A DNA stretch of 64,000 nucleotides from Bacteroidales bacterium (GCA_014800535.1 JAAVFW010000003.1:5724-69723), one strand, 5' to 3'. Positions 1-10,278 are shown, counted from the stretch's first letter. Made by a program: numbers and translations. The notes: generated by a model from the sequence alone, not told the origin.

Positions 1-273
1 TTCGATGAGAACATCCCCCGAATCCTCGGTGAAGGAATGGGAGTTGAAGTCGAAGAAGGAAGCTGGGAAATCCTGCCCGTATTCCGTCTGCTTGAAAAAT
101 ATGGCAAAGTTCCTCATCGCGAGATGTTCAATATCTTCAACATGGGCATCGGACTTGTGATTGCCGTAGCTCAAGAAGATGTTGAGAAAACTCTTGAAAT
201 CCTTAATAACAACGGTGAGAAGGCATCTGTCATCGGCAAAGTAATCGAGGGGAAAGGAGTCACTCTGAAATGA
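1..273 (+). CDS. purM: Phosphoribosylformylglycinamidine cyclo-ligase (AIR synthase), C-terminal part
   Basis: The reading frame is open from the first base and ends at 273, so only the last 90 residues are present. The frame reads [17 protein letters not shown], then [14 protein letters not shown] and [16 protein letters not shown], which is the C-terminal half of the PurM fold. PurM closes the imidazole ring of FGAM to give AIR, using ATP. Its stop overlaps the purN start by four bases (ATGA), which suggests translational coupling inside one purine operon. The start lies left of the window, so catalytic N-terminal residues cannot be checked. Confidence 0.93.
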   Translation, partial: FDENIPRILGEGMGVEVEEGSWEILPVFRLLEKYGKVPHREMFNIFNMGIGLVIAVAQEDVEKTLEILNNNGEKASVIGKVIEGKGVTLK

Positions 274-845
274 AACCGAGGATAGCAGTCTTCGCAAGTG
301 GCAACGGCTCCAACTTCGAGGTGCTTGCCGGAAGTTGTGCCGACGGCACGATAGATGCCGACCTGGTGCTTTGCGTCTGCGACAAGCCGGGAGCCTTCGT
401 TGAAACACGCGCCGAGCGATTCGACATACCCGTGTTGAGTTTCCGTGCCCGCGATTTTGAGTCGAAACGTGACTTCGAGCGTATGATCGCCGACAGACTC
501 GACGAAGAGAAAGTCGATCTCGTGTGTCTTGCCGGCTACATGCGCATCATCGGCGAAGAACTCCTGGAGCGTTATGGAGGCCGAATCATAAATATCCACC
601 CCGCGCTCCTCCCATCATTCCCCGGCGCCCACGCCATAAAGGATGCTTTTGAGTATGGTGTGAAAGTTTACGGAGTTACAATCCATTATGTCAACGATGA
701 GGTTGACGGCGGAAAGATTATCGCTCAGACACCGGTGGAATACACCGGCAGCGACATCGACGAACTGGAAACAATGATTCATGCTGCCGAGCATAAACTC
801 TATCCCGCCACAGTCTCTTCTCTATTATCTAATTTGAATAAATAA
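270..845 (+). CDS. purN: Phosphoribosylglycinamide formyltransferase (GAR transformylase)
   Basis: PurN transfers a formyl group from 10-formyltetrahydrofolate to GAR, the third step of de novo purine synthesis. The 191-residue protein has normal family length. The N-terminal GNGSNFEVL loop (residues 11-19) binds the phosphate. The catalytic triad of the family is present: Asn108 and His110 in [12 protein letters not shown], and Asp146 in NDEVDGGKI. The ATG overlaps the purM stop, and purH follows after ten bases. The formyl donor is regenerated by FolD, encoded four genes downstream in the same run. Nothing is missing or odd. Confidence 0.96.
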   Translation: MKPRIAVFASGNGSNFEVLAGSCADGTIDADLVLCVCDKPGAFVETRAERFDIPVLSFRARDFESKRDFERMIADRLDEEKVDLVCLAGYMRIIGEELLERYGGRIINIHPALLPSFPGAHAIKDAFEYGVKVYGVTIHYVNDEVDGGKIIAQTPVEYTGSDIDELETMIHAAEHKLYPATVSSLLSNLNK

Positions 846-855
846 AAAATATATA

Positions 856-2388
856 ATGAAAGCCCTAATCAGCGTCAGCGACAAAAGAGGAGTGGTTGAA
901 TTTGCCACTGCTCTCGCCTCTCTCGGCTGGGAGATAATTGCAACCGGAGGCACCATGAAGGCACTCCGAGATGCAGGTCTGGAAATAATCAACATCAGCG
1001 ACATCACCGGTTTCCCCGAAATCTGTGAAGGTCGTGTCAAAACTCTTCATCCGAAAGTTCACGGCGCACTGCTGGGACGTCGCGACAAGGAGGAACACCT
1101 TGCACAGCTGAAAGAGAATGGCATCGGTCTGATCGACATGGTGTGTGTCAATCTTTATCCTTTCGAGGCAACCATCGCCAAGGAAGATGTCACCATGGAA
1201 GATGCTGTCGAGAATATCGACATAGGCGGACCTTCGATGCTCCGCAGCGCGGCAAAGAATTTCCGCGATGTGACCGTTGTCTGCGACCCTGACGACTATT
1301 CAGTTGTCCTTGATGAAATCCGAAGCAACGGAAACACCAATCTCGAAACACGCCTTCAGCTTTCAGCCAAGGCTTACACTCACACTGCAATGTATGATTG
1401 CCGCATTGCTGAATACATGCGTCGTCAGGCAGGTCTGAGCGAGATTCTCTTCCTCGATTACGAAAAAATACAGGATTTGCGCTATGGTGAGAACCCTCAC
1501 CAGAAAGCATCTTTCTTCAAAGGGAAAGAGGCTGTGCCTTTCTCAGTGGCTCATGCGCGTCAGCTCGGAGGAAAGGAACTAAGCTACAACAATATCCAGG
1601 ATGCCAACGCTGCGCTGAGCATTGTGCGCGAATTTGACGAACCGTTCTGCGTCGGTCTTAAACACATGAATCCCTGCGGTGCGTCAATCGGCAAGGATCT
1701 TAAAGAAGCCTGGACAAAAGCTTACGAAGCCGACAAGGTGAGCATCTACGGTGGTATCGTTGCGATGAACCGTCCGCTGACCGCTGAAGTGGCTGCCATG
1801 ATGAAGCCGATATTCCTTGAGATAATCATGGCTCCCGCTTTCGAACCGGAGGCTCTTGAAGTGCTTGCAACTAAAAAGAATCTTCGTCTGCTCGAAGTCA
1901 ACATGGATCGCTCTGCCGTTAAAGCCACTCCGATGTATGTCAGTGTCAACGGCGGCATCCTCGCTCAAGACAGCGACACTGCCTGCAAGACAATCACAGA
2001 GGATATGACAGTGACCGAACGCAAACCGTCGGTGCGCGAACTGGAAGACCTCAACTTCGGTTGGAGAATCGTGAAACACGTCAAGTCTAATGCAATCGTA
2101 GTTGTCAAGAATGGCGCGACACTCGGTGTCGGTGCAGGTCAGATGAATCGTGTCGGTTCTGCCAATATCGCTCTCGAAGAGGCTCGCGCAGCCGGTCAGA
2201 CAGAAGGGCTTGTGCTCTGCTCCGACGGCTTCCTGCCTTTCGGTGACACTGTGGAGCTTGCCTCTAAATTCGGAGTGACAGCAATCGTGCAGCCCGGAGG
2301 AAGCATCCGCGATGAGGAATCAATTGAAAAAGCCAACGAAAAGAATATTGCCATGCTCTTCACCGGCATGCGTCATTTCAAACATTAA
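856..2388 (+). CDS. purH: Bifunctional AICAR formyltransferase/IMP cyclohydrolase
   Basis: PurH performs the last two steps to IMP: formylation of AICAR with 10-formyl-THF and ring closure. The 510 residues split into an N-terminal MGS-fold cyclohydrolase (about 1-150, with the conserved RVKTLHPKVHGALLGRRD segment at 60-77) and a C-terminal transformylase. The catalytic Lys-His pair of the transformylase is visible at Lys269-His270 in LKHMNPCGAS. The C-terminus ends in GMRHFKH, as usual for the family. It lies between purN and purD with short gaps, consistent with one transcript. Confidence 0.97.
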   Translation: MKALISVSDKRGVVEFATALASLGWEIIATGGTMKALRDAGLEIINISDITGFPEICEGRVKTLHPKVHGALLGRRDKEEHLAQLKENGIGLIDMVCVNLYPFEATIAKEDVTMEDAVENIDIGGPSMLRSAAKNFRDVTVVCDPDDYSVVLDEIRSNGNTNLETRLQLSAKAYTHTAMYDCRIAEYMRRQAGLSEILFLDYEKIQDLRYGENPHQKASFFKGKEAVPFSVAHARQLGGKELSYNNIQDANAALSIVREFDEPFCVGLKHMNPCGASIGKDLKEAWTKAYEADKVSIYGGIVAMNRPLTAEVAAMMKPIFLEIIMAPAFEPEALEVLATKKNLRLLEVNMDRSAVKATPMYVSVNGGILAQDSDTACKTITEDMTVTERKPSVRELEDLNFGWRIVKHVKSNAIVVVKNGATLGVGAGQMNRVGSANIALEEARAAGQTEGLVLCSDGFLPFGDTVELASKFGVTAIVQPGGSIRDEESIEKANEKNIAMLFTGMRHFKH

Positions 2389-2401
2389 AAGAATAACCCC
2401 G

Positions 2402-3673
2402 ATGAAAGATAAGAAAGTTCTGGTTGTCGGAAGTGGCGGACGCTGCCACGCAATCGTCGACGCCCTTTCTCGCTCACCGCAGGTTGCAGAGATTTTCTGC
2501 GCTCCGGGCAATGCCGGAATAGCCGGGAAAGCAACGTGTGTGCCTGTTGCAGTGACCGACATCGAGGGTTTGGTCAGCTTCGCCAAAGAAAAGGGAATCG
2601 ACCTGACAGTTGTCGGACCGGAGGCTTCCCTAGTCGGAGGGATTGCCGACCGTTTCACTCAGGAGGGGCTGACGATATTCGGGCCTGACCGCTCGGCGGC
2701 TCGCATTGAGAGCAGCAAGGAGTTTGCCAAGCAACTGATGATGCGTCACTCAATCCCTACGGGTGCCTATAAGGTGTTCGACCGCTTTGAGGAAGCCCGC
2801 GACTATGTGTTGGCTAACCCACTTCCTGCCGTAATCAAATACGACGGTCTGGCTGCCGGCAAAGGTGTCGTCGTGGCTCAGAGTTACGACGAAGCTGAAC
2901 AGGCTCTGCGCGACATGCTTCTCGGCGAGTGTTTCGGTAAGGGACGCGTGATTGTCGAGGAATTCCTTGCCGGACCTGAGTTTTCGTTCATGTGTGCAGT
3001 GTCAGGTGATAAAGTCTATCCCCTGGCAATCGCTCAGGACCATAAACGCGCTTTCGACGGCGACAAAGGACCCAACACCGGAGGAATGGGTGCCTACTCC
3101 CCGGTTCCGTTTGTAACAGATGAAATCAGAGAGCGTGCGCTCAACGAGATTATCATCCCCACTGCTAAAGCTCTCGTTGCCGAAGGGGCGCCGTTCAAGG
3201 GTCTGCTTTACGGAGGTCTGATTCTGACTGAGGATGGACCGAAGGTCATAGAGTTTAACGCTCGTTTCGGCGACCCTGAGACTGAGGTTGTGCTTCCACG
3301 CCTAAAGAGTGACATCTACGAATTGTTTGAGAATGTGGCTCTCTCAACCGGCAAAGAGCTCGACCTTGAATGGAGCGACGAAACCGTGCTTGGAATTGTG
3401 CTTGCTGCCGAAGGGTATCCCGGCTCCTACACCAAGGGAATCGTTATCGAAGGCGCAGGCTCCGACTGCGACTCCGACAACAGTTTTGTGTATCAGATGG
3501 GAACATCTCTGAATGACGGCAAACTCGTGAGCGCAGGAGGCAGAGTGCTGATGGCAATCGGTGTCGGAAATGATGTCGCGACTGCCCGCCGGGCTGCAGA
3601 AGAGAGAATCGGCAGAATCAAGGCTGACGGCATGTTCCATCGCACCGACATCGGAAAAGCAGCGATTAAATAA
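2402..3673 (+). CDS. purD: Phosphoribosylamine-glycine ligase (GAR synthetase)
   Basis: PurD is an ATP-grasp ligase that joins glycine to phosphoribosylamine, making GAR for PurN. I start it at the ATG at 2402 (MKDKKVLVVGSGGR), 13 bases after purH; an upstream in-frame start would overlap purH by about 75 bases and add unrelated residues. That gives 423 residues, normal length. Seen motifs include GGRCHAIVDAL at the N-terminus, PAVIKYDGLAAGKGV, NTGGMGAYSPVP and FNARFGDPETEVVLPRL in the ATP-grasp domain. The usual GGREHA is GGRCHA here, a Glu-to-Cys change next to the phosphate-binding loop; its effect is unknown. Confidence 0.95.
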   Translation: MKDKKVLVVGSGGRCHAIVDALSRSPQVAEIFCAPGNAGIAGKATCVPVAVTDIEGLVSFAKEKGIDLTVVGPEASLVGGIADRFTQEGLTIFGPDRSAARIESSKEFAKQLMMRHSIPTGAYKVFDRFEEARDYVLANPLPAVIKYDGLAAGKGVVVAQSYDEAEQALRDMLLGECFGKGRVIVEEFLAGPEFSFMCAVSGDKVYPLAIAQDHKRAFDGDKGPNTGGMGAYSPVPFVTDEIRERALNEIIIPTAKALVAEGAPFKGLLYGGLILTEDGPKVIEFNARFGDPETEVVLPRLKSDIYELFENVALSTGKELDLEWSDETVLGIVLAAEGYPGSYTKGIVIEGAGSDCDSDNSFVYQMGTSLNDGKLVSAGGRVLMAIGVGNDVATARRAAEERIGRIKADGMFHRTDIGKAAIK

Positions 3674-3696
3674 TAAAAACTCAAGTAAACAGATAT

Positions 3697-4575
3697 ATGC
3701 TCATAAGCGGAAAAGAACTGGCAAACGAAGTCAAAGACCAGGTTAGGGAGAGAGTGGAGAAACTGAAGGAGACCTATGGTCGCGAGCCACATCTCGTTCT
3801 TATTCTTGTTGGTGATGACCCGGCAAGCCGAACCTACGTGGCAGGCAAATATAACGATGCAAATTCTGTTGGATTCAGAGTCACCCGTCTGCATCTGTCA
3901 GCAGCGACCACTGAGAAAGATTTGCTCGCGCTGATCGATCGTCTCAACGGCGACCTCACAACAGATGCCATTTTGGTTCAGCTCCCCCTTCCGGATCATA
4001 TTAACGAACAGAAAATCATAAATTCGATCAATCCCCACAAGGATGTCGATGGCTTTCATCCAGAAAATATCGCAGCTCTCTGGCAACGCCGCGAGGGGTA
4101 TGTGCCTTGCACCCCCAGAGGCATCATAAGGATGCTCGATTGGAAGGGAATCGAGATTGACGGAAAACATGCCGTCGTTGTCGGCCGAGGGAATATTGTC
4201 GGATTGCCGGTTTCAAAACTGCTTCTTGACCGCAACGCAACAGTGACGCTGACCCACAGCCGTACACCCGACCTCGGCTCATTGACACGCCAGGCCGACA
4301 TTCTCATCGTGGCTGCCGGCTCAATCGGACTCATCCATGGCGACATGATTAAGCCGGGCGCAATCGTAATTGATGTCGGCATTAACCGTAATCCCGAAAC
4401 CGGAAAGCTCTGCGGCGACGTGATTTTCGAGGAGTGCGAGAAGGTTGCCGGCATGATTACCCCTGTGCCGGGTGGCGTAGGCCCGATGACAAAGGCCTGC
4501 CTGCTCGAAAACACTGTTGAATGTTTTATTGATAATGAAAATAGAAACCGGAACTCTTCCATGATGACAATATAA
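3697..4575 (+). CDS. folD: Methylenetetrahydrofolate dehydrogenase/cyclohydrolase
   Basis: FolD oxidises 5,10-methylene-THF and hydrolyses the product to 10-formyl-THF, the formyl donor for PurN and PurH. The 292-residue protein carries the catalytic YxxxK motif (Tyr47 and Lys51 in YVAGK), QLPLPDHINEQ, the nucleotide loop VVGRGNIVGLPV and the late signature PVPGGVGPMT. Placement between purD and purB makes the functional link direct. The last codons (MMTI) lie inside the left arm of a stem-loop, so the end of the gene and a possible transcription or processing signal overlap. Confidence 0.96.
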   Translation: MLISGKELANEVKDQVRERVEKLKETYGREPHLVLILVGDDPASRTYVAGKYNDANSVGFRVTRLHLSAATTEKDLLALIDRLNGDLTTDAILVQLPLPDHINEQKIINSINPHKDVDGFHPENIAALWQRREGYVPCTPRGIIRMLDWKGIEIDGKHAVVVGRGNIVGLPVSKLLLDRNATVTLTHSRTPDLGSLTRQADILIVAAGSIGLIHGDMIKPGAIVIDVGINRNPETGKLCGDVIFEECEKVAGMITPVPGGVGPMTKACLLENTVECFIDNENRNRNSSMMTI

Positions 4576-4597
4576 AATCATCATGGGAAGAGATTCC
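4550..4597 (+). terminator. Stem-loop across the end of folD
   Basis: The left arm at 4550-4567 pairs with 4578-4597 (CTCTTCC-ATGATGA against TCATCAT-GGGAAGAG, with one bulged base), with GGAA/TTCC extending the base. A short T-run follows. It lies between folD and purB inside a co-directional operon, so it may be a partial terminator or an RNA processing/stability hairpin, not a full stop. The pairing is read directly; the role is inferred. Confidence 0.4.
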
Positions 4598-4616
4598 TTT
4601 TAAATCCAACAACAAA

Positions 4617-5915
4617 ATGATTGAAAGATACGGTAGAGACGTGATGCGTCAGGTCTGGACTGAAAAAAATAAGTTTGATGCTTACCTTAAAGTTGAACTT
4701 CTGGCTGCCGAAGCATGGCGCGAACTTGGTGTCGTTCCCCCGGAAGATATTGAAAAACTTTGGGCTAAAGCCACCTTTGACATCGACAGAATCAAGGAAA
4801 TCGAACTTCAGACACGTCATGATATTGTAGCGTTTACCCGCGCGGTGAGCGAATCGCTCGGAGAGGAAAGAAAATGGGTGCACTATGGTCTGACCTCAAC
4901 CGACGTTGTCGACACAGCAAACGGTTATCTCTTCCGCCAGGCAAACGAAATTATCCGTGAAGACCTCAAGAAGTTTGCCGAAGTGCTGAAACGTCAGGCT
5001 CTGAAATATAAGTACACCCCCTGCATCGGACGCACACATGGCATCCATGCCGACATCACATCGTTCGGGTTGAAATGGGTGCTCTGGCATGAGGAAATGC
5101 GCCGCAACATCGAACGCTTCGACTATGCTGCCCGCGGTGTGGAAGTTGGCAAAATCAGCGGTGCGGTCGGCAACTTCGCCAATATCCCTCCCTTTGTGCA
5201 GGACTATGTGTGCGAACACCTCGGCATCTCAAGTGCTGACATCTCAACTCAGGTTATCCAGCGCGACCGCCACGCCTATTACATGGCGACAATAGCCCTC
5301 ATCGGTGCTACTCTCGAACAGATGGCAATGGAAATCCGCAACCTCCAGCGCACAGAAGTGCATGAAGTTGAGGAATCTTTCGGAAAAGGACAGAAGGGTT
5401 CAAGCGCAATGCCTCATAAGAGAAATCCCATCAGCAGCGAGAACATCTGCGGATGTGCGCGTGTGTTGCGCGGATACATGGCCACAACCTATGATAATGT
5501 CGCTCTCTGGCATGAACGCGACATCTCTCACTCGGCAACTGAACGTATCCTTATGCCCGACGCCACAATCCTGCTCGACTATATGCTTAACCGCATGATG
5601 GGTATCCTTGACAACCTCGTTGTCTTTGAAGACCGAATGAAGCAGAACATCTACATGACAAACGGTGTCATCTTCGCACAGCGCGTCATGAACGCACTGA
5701 TTGGAAAAGGTTTCGTGCGTGAGAAAGCCTACGATACTGTGCAGCCTATCGCAATGAAAGCAATGGCAACCGGCGCAGCATATCAGGATTTGCTCAAACA
5801 GGACCCCACAGTGATGGGTGCGCTCTCGGAAGAAGAGCTTGACGCATGCTTCACTCTTGATTACTACATGAAGAATGTAGATTATATTTTCAAACGTAAT
5901 AAAATCGAGGAATAA
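4617..5915 (+). CDS. purB: Adenylosuccinate lyase
   Basis: PurB cleaves SAICAR to AICAR and adenylosuccinate to AMP, so it acts both before and after IMP. The 432-residue protein has the fumarase/aspartase superfamily signature SSAMPHKRNP at residues 262-271, which contains the mobile catalytic serine loop. Other family features are TSTDVVDTANG near residue 90 and GRTHGIHADITSFG near residue 140. The stop overlaps the first base of purA (TAATG), a sign of coupling. The start follows the folD-end stem-loop by about 20 bases. Confidence 0.96.
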   Translation: MIERYGRDVMRQVWTEKNKFDAYLKVELLAAEAWRELGVVPPEDIEKLWAKATFDIDRIKEIELQTRHDIVAFTRAVSESLGEERKWVHYGLTSTDVVDTANGYLFRQANEIIREDLKKFAEVLKRQALKYKYTPCIGRTHGIHADITSFGLKWVLWHEEMRRNIERFDYAARGVEVGKISGAVGNFANIPPFVQDYVCEHLGISSADISTQVIQRDRHAYYMATIALIGATLEQMAMEIRNLQRTEVHEVEESFGKGQKGSSAMPHKRNPISSENICGCARVLRGYMATTYDNVALWHERDISHSATERILMPDATILLDYMLNRMMGILDNLVVFEDRMKQNIYMTNGVIFAQRVMNALIGKGFVREKAYDTVQPIAMKAMATGAAYQDLLKQDPTVMGALSEEELDACFTLDYYMKNVDYIFKRNKIEE

Positions 5916-7207
5916 TGTCAGAAAGATTAGTAGTCATCGGCTCACAATGGGGCGATGAAGGTAAAGGTAAAATCACCGACTTTTTTGCCTGCCACGCCGA
6001 CATGGTTGTCAGGTATCAGGGTGGAAACAATGCCGGTCACACAGTAGTCTTCGACGGTCATAAGTATTCTCTTCAGAGCATCCCCTCCGGCATTTTCAAT
6101 CCGGCGACAGTGAATGTGATGGGAAACGGCATGGTGGTCAATCCGGAATCGGTCATCGCCGAGCTGGAAAAACTGCATGTTCAGGGAATCACCGATTATC
6201 AACTTAAAATCTCTGACCGCGCAGCAGTCGTAATGCCCTACCACGCTGCCCTCGACGGAGCCTATGAGTCGCTCAAAGGCGGCAAACTTATCGGCACAAC
6301 AAAAAAAGGAATCGGTCCGGCCTACGCCGACAAATACAGCCGAATAGGAATCCGTATGGGCGACCTTCTTGACCCGGAATATTTTGCCGAACGCCTGCGT
6401 GATGCGCTTGAAATCAAGAATCGTGAGCTGAAAATGCTGGGGCTGGAAGAGTTCGACTTCGACACCATCTACAATCGCTACATGGAGCTTGCCGAGAAGC
6501 TTGCTCCGATGATTTGCGACACTTCCGACCTCATCAACAAATATCTGCACGAAGACAAAAAAATCCTGTTTGAAGGTGCGCAGGGAATGATGCTTTGCAT
6601 CGACCATGGTACATATCCTTTCGTAACGTCTTCAACTCCCTCTTCGGCAAGTGTGCCTGTGGGAGCCGGAATCGCACCGCATTGGATCGACACCGTTGTG
6701 GGCGTTGCAAAAGCTTATTGCACCCGTGTCGGTGAAGGTCCCTTCCCCACCGAACTCCACGACGAGAGAGCAACCGAAATCCGCGAACGCGGTCATGAAT
6801 ACGGAACCGTCACCGGACGCCCGCGCCGAATCGGATGGTTTGACGCCGTGGTGGCTCGTTATGTCGGTCGCCTCGCAGGAATCACCAACTGGGCTCTCAT
6901 GCTCTTCGACGTTCTCTCCGGACTCGACAAGGTCTCGATCTGCGTCGGCTACGAATGTGAGGGCGAAGTCCTTCAGTCGCCTCCCTCAACAATCAGCCGC
7001 CTTGCAAAGTGCAAACCGGTGCTGATTGAACTCGACGGCTGGAAAGAAGACATCACCGATATTCACGACTTCGACAGTCTGCCGGAAAATGCAAAGGCCT
7101 ACGTCCGTAAAATTGAAGAAGTGACAGGCATACCCGTGGGTATCATTTCTGTTGGTCCGGATAGAAAACAGACAATTATCATTGATGAAAAACTAAAAAA
7201 ATTTTAA
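5915..7207 (+). CDS. purA: Adenylosuccinate synthetase
   Basis: PurA uses GTP and aspartate to convert IMP to adenylosuccinate, the first step of the AMP branch. The 430 residues match the family length. The N-terminal GSQWGDEGKGKITD (residues 9-22) holds catalytic Asp14 and the GTP P-loop, and His42 is in GGNNAGHTV. EGAQGMMLCIDHGTYPFVTSS and TGRPRRIGWFD are also typical. It is translationally coupled to purB and followed nine bases later by guaB, so AMP and GMP branch enzymes are co-transcribed here. Confidence 0.97.
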   Translation: MSERLVVIGSQWGDEGKGKITDFFACHADMVVRYQGGNNAGHTVVFDGHKYSLQSIPSGIFNPATVNVMGNGMVVNPESVIAELEKLHVQGITDYQLKISDRAAVVMPYHAALDGAYESLKGGKLIGTTKKGIGPAYADKYSRIGIRMGDLLDPEYFAERLRDALEIKNRELKMLGLEEFDFDTIYNRYMELAEKLAPMICDTSDLINKYLHEDKKILFEGAQGMMLCIDHGTYPFVTSSTPSSASVPVGAGIAPHWIDTVVGVAKAYCTRVGEGPFPTELHDERATEIRERGHEYGTVTGRPRRIGWFDAVVARYVGRLAGITNWALMLFDVLSGLDKVSICVGYECEGEVLQSPPSTISRLAKCKPVLIELDGWKEDITDIHDFDSLPENAKAYVRKIEEVTGIPVGIISVGPDRKQTIIIDEKLKKF

Positions 7208-7216
7208 CAGTATATT

Positions 7217-8689
7217 ATGTCATTTTTTGAAGAAAGAATCGCTCAGGAGGGTCTGACCTTTGACGATGTGCTCCTGATCCCGGCATACTCTGAGGTTACT
7301 CCCGACATGGTCAGTGTGAAGAGCCGCTTCTCACGCAACATCAACCTCAACATTCCGGTTGTATCGGCAGCAATGGATACTGTGACTGAAGTGGAAATGG
7401 CAATTGCAATCGCTCGCCAGGGTGGTATCGGTGTAGTTCACAAAAACATGTCGATTGAAGCTCAGGCTGCAATGATTCGCAAGGTGAAACGCGCAGAAAG
7501 TGGTATGATATACGACCCCATAACCATTTCTCCGTCTGAAACAGTCGGCGATGCTCTTCGCCTGATGAAGGAAAATCACATTGGCGGCATACCGGTTGTC
7601 GACGAAAATAAACACCTCGTCGGAATCGTCACAAACCGTGACCTCCGCTTCCAGTCGAACATGAAAATTGCTATCGCCGATGTGATGACAAAAGATAACC
7701 TCGTCACCACAACCAACACCGACCTTGGTGAAGCTTCCGAAACCCTGCTGCGCCACAAAATCGAGAAACTGCCTGTGCTCGACAGCGAGGGAAAACTTAT
7801 AGGTCTGATAACCTATCGCGACATCACAAAAATTCAGGACTATCCCAACGCATGTAAAGATGAGAAGGGTCGTCTGAGAGTGGCTGCCGGTGTAGGTGTG
7901 ACTTCCGACACTCTCAAACGTGTCAACGCATTGGTTGAAGCCGGTGTCGATGCTGTCGTTGTCGACACAGCACATGGTCATAGCGCCAACGTCACCAAGA
8001 CACTGAAAGCAATCAAGCAGGCGTTCCCCAATATTGATGTTGTCGTGGGTAATATCGCGACTGCCGAAGCTGCTGAATTCCTGATCAACGCCGGCGCTGA
8101 CGGCATCAAAGTCGGAATCGGACCAGGCTCAATCTGCACAACCCGAATCGTGGCAGGTGTCGGAGTGCCCCAGCTCTCAGCAATCTTCAATGTGGCGAAA
8201 GTGGCTCACCGTTTCGATGTGCCGGTCATCGCCGACGGCGGACTCCGTTATTCAGGCGACATTGTTAAAGCTCTCGCTGCAGGCGGCGACTGTGTCATGA
8301 TGGGCTCAATGCTCGCCGGCGTGGAGGAATCTCCTGGCGAAACAATCATCTATAACGGCAGAAAGTTTAAGGCTTATCGCGGAATGGGCTCTATCGAAGC
8401 AATGCAGGCAGGCTCTAAAGACCGCTACTTCCAGTCGGCAACTTCCGACTCATCAAAATTTGTGCCCGAAGGTATTGTTGCCCGTGTCCCCTACAAAGGC
8501 ACTCTCACCGAAACTGTCTATCAGCTCATCGGCGGTCTGCGTTCCGGAATGGGTTACTGCGGGGCCGAAAACATCGACAAACTGCACCTCGCTAAATTTG
8601 TCAAAATCACTTCTGCTGCTGTGATTGAAAATCATCCTCACGATGTCACAATCACCAAAGAGGCTCCCAATTACACCCGTGGTGAATAA
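7217..8689 (+). CDS. guaB: Inosine-5'-monophosphate dehydrogenase
   Basis: IMPDH oxidises IMP to XMP with NAD+, committing IMP to GMP. The 490-residue protein is a TIM barrel interrupted by a pair of CBS domains (about residues 95-205, with the repeats [20 protein letters not shown] and [18 protein letters not shown]). The catalytic cysteine is Cys307 in [18 protein letters not shown], and the flap region reads [12 protein letters not shown]. It lies directly upstream of guaA, the next enzyme in the pathway. Confidence 0.97.
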   Translation: MSFFEERIAQEGLTFDDVLLIPAYSEVTPDMVSVKSRFSRNINLNIPVVSAAMDTVTEVEMAIAIARQGGIGVVHKNMSIEAQAAMIRKVKRAESGMIYDPITISPSETVGDALRLMKENHIGGIPVVDENKHLVGIVTNRDLRFQSNMKIAIADVMTKDNLVTTTNTDLGEASETLLRHKIEKLPVLDSEGKLIGLITYRDITKIQDYPNACKDEKGRLRVAAGVGVTSDTLKRVNALVEAGVDAVVVDTAHGHSANVTKTLKAIKQAFPNIDVVVGNIATAEAAEFLINAGADGIKVGIGPGSICTTRIVAGVGVPQLSAIFNVAKVAHRFDVPVIADGGLRYSGDIVKALAAGGDCVMMGSMLAGVEESPGETIIYNGRKFKAYRGMGSIEAMQAGSKDRYFQSATSDSSKFVPEGIVARVPYKGTLTETVYQLIGGLRSGMGYCGAENIDKLHLAKFVKITSAAVIENHPHDVTITKEAPNYTRGE

Positions 8690-8708
8690 TACTCTCTAAT
8701 CAACTGAA

Positions 8709-10244
8709 ATGGAAAAAATATTAATATATGATTTCGGAAGTCAGTACACTCAGCTTATCGCACGCCGTGTGAGAGAATTGAATGTGTATTGCGAAATACT
8801 TCCTTACAAGCGCATCGCGGAGTTTGATTCTGCCGACGACTCTGTCAAAGGAATCATCCTCTCCGGAAGCCCGTTCTCCGTGCGCGACCCGCAGGCTCCG
8901 AAACCTGATTTATCTGCCATCAAATCGAAACTCCCCCTTCTCGGTGTCTGCTACGGCGCACAGTTACTTGCTTCCGAGTTTGGAGGAGAAGTGCATGGCG
9001 CTCCCAGCCGCGAATATGGCAGAGCGATGCTGACAGTGGTCGACCCTGATGACGCGCTGATGAGCAACCTCCCCTCGCCGACACAGGTCTGGATGAGCCA
9101 CGGCGACACCATCACCTCTGTGCCTGACACCTACAAAATCATTGCAAGCACCGACAATGTGCGTGTGGCTGCTTACCACATTGAGAACGAACAGACCTGG
9201 GGAATCCAGTTCCACCCCGAGGTTTATCATTCAACCGACGGGTTGCAGCTCCTCTCAAACTTCGTAATCGGAATATGCGGTTGCAAGGGCGACTGGAGCC
9301 CTGCCTCTTTTATCGAAACAACAGTCGAGGGATTGAAAGAGAAACTTGGCGACGACAAGGTGATTCTCGGACTCTCCGGAGGCGTTGACTCGTCTGTGGC
9401 TGCCGTGTTGCTTCACCGTGCAATCGGCGATCGCCTTCACTGCATATTTGTCAATAACGGTCTGCTTCGTAAAAACGAATTTGAAGATGTGCTCGAGTCT
9501 TACAGAGACCTCGGACTCAATGTGCGCGGTGTTGACGCATCCGAAAGATTCTATGCCGATCTGGCAGGTGTGACCGACCCAGAACAGAAACGTAAGGTCA
9601 TCGGCAGAGACTTTGTTGAAGTCTTCAACGATGAAGCAATGAAGATTGACGGGGCAAGATGGCTTGCACAAGGCACAATCTATCCTGATGTTATCGAAAG
9701 TGTGTCGGTCAACGGACCGTCGGCCACCATCAAGAGCCACCACAACGTGGGAGGTCTGCCCGAAAAGATGAACCTGAAGATTGTCGAACCTCTTCGACTT
9801 CTCTTCAAGGATGAAGTGCGCAGAGTTGGCAAAGAGCTCGGCATGAAGCCTGAACTTCTCGGACGTCACCCCTTCCCCGGCCCCGGACTCGGAATCCGTA
9901 TTCTGGGTGAAGTGACAGCTGAAAAAGTCAGAATACTGCAGGAAGCCGACAAAATCTTCATCGACGGACTTCGCGAAGCCGGACTCTACGACAAAGTATG
10001 GCAGGCCGGAGTGATACTTCTCCCTGTTCAGAGTGTCGGAGTGATGGGCGACGAAAGAACCTACGAGAGCTGCGCTGCCCTTCGTGCAGTCATCTCGACC
10101 GACGGTATGACAGCCGACTGGGTTCACCTCCCCTACGAATTCCTTGCCAACATCAGCAATGAAATCATCAATAAAGTCAGAGGAATCAACCGCGTAGTCT
10201 ACGACATCAGCTCCAAACCACCGGCAACCATCGAGTGGGAATAA
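8709..10244 (+). CDS. guaA: GMP synthase (glutamine-hydrolysing)
   Basis: GuaA aminates XMP to GMP. The 511-residue protein has a class I glutamine amidotransferase domain with Cys81 (LLGVCYGAQ), His169 and Glu171 (QFHPEV). An ATP pyrophosphatase domain carries the P-loop SGGVDS at 223-228, and a C-terminal dimerisation domain ends [10 protein letters not shown]. The final nine codons and stop are duplicated exactly 576 bases downstream. This matches the use of the guaA 3' end as an integration site by mobile elements; the copy kept here leaves GuaA intact. Confidence 0.97.
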   Translation: MEKILIYDFGSQYTQLIARRVRELNVYCEILPYKRIAEFDSADDSVKGIILSGSPFSVRDPQAPKPDLSAIKSKLPLLGVCYGAQLLASEFGGEVHGAPSREYGRAMLTVVDPDDALMSNLPSPTQVWMSHGDTITSVPDTYKIIASTDNVRVAAYHIENEQTWGIQFHPEVYHSTDGLQLLSNFVIGICGCKGDWSPASFIETTVEGLKEKLGDDKVILGLSGGVDSSVAAVLLHRAIGDRLHCIFVNNGLLRKNEFEDVLESYRDLGLNVRGVDASERFYADLAGVTDPEQKRKVIGRDFVEVFNDEAMKIDGARWLAQGTIYPDVIESVSVNGPSATIKSHHNVGGLPEKMNLKIVEPLRLLFKDEVRRVGKELGMKPELLGRHPFPGPGLGIRILGEVTAEKVRILQEADKIFIDGLREAGLYDKVWQAGVILLPVQSVGVMGDERTYESCAALRAVISTDGMTADWVHLPYEFLANISNEIINKVRGINRVVYDISSKPPATIEWE

Positions 10245-10260
10245 CCTTTGATTATCTATA
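10215..10260 (+). repeat. Left copy of 46-bp direct repeat at the guaA 3' end (att-like)
   Basis: The 46 bases begin with AAACCACCGGCAACCATCGA and end with TTATCTATA. They comprise the last nine guaA codons, the stop and 16 bases downstream, and are identical to 10791-10836. Flanking bases differ on both sides, so the repeat edges are sharp. This is the pattern left by site-specific integration that restores the target gene. The guaA 3' end is a known integration site for several genomic islands; that this is such a site is an inference. Confidence 0.85.
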
Positions 10261-10278
10261 TTAAGCAATCACCTAATA

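Noticed and set aside
2312-2401. Upstream extension of purD
   Set aside because: The extra residues come from DNA overlapping purH and do not match PurD. The ATG at 2402 begins exactly at the conserved N-terminus.
9255-10268. 337-codon open frame opposite guaA on the minus strand
   Set aside because: It overlaps guaA almost entirely and has no recognisable domain. Long antisense frames like this arise from codon bias in a strong core gene.
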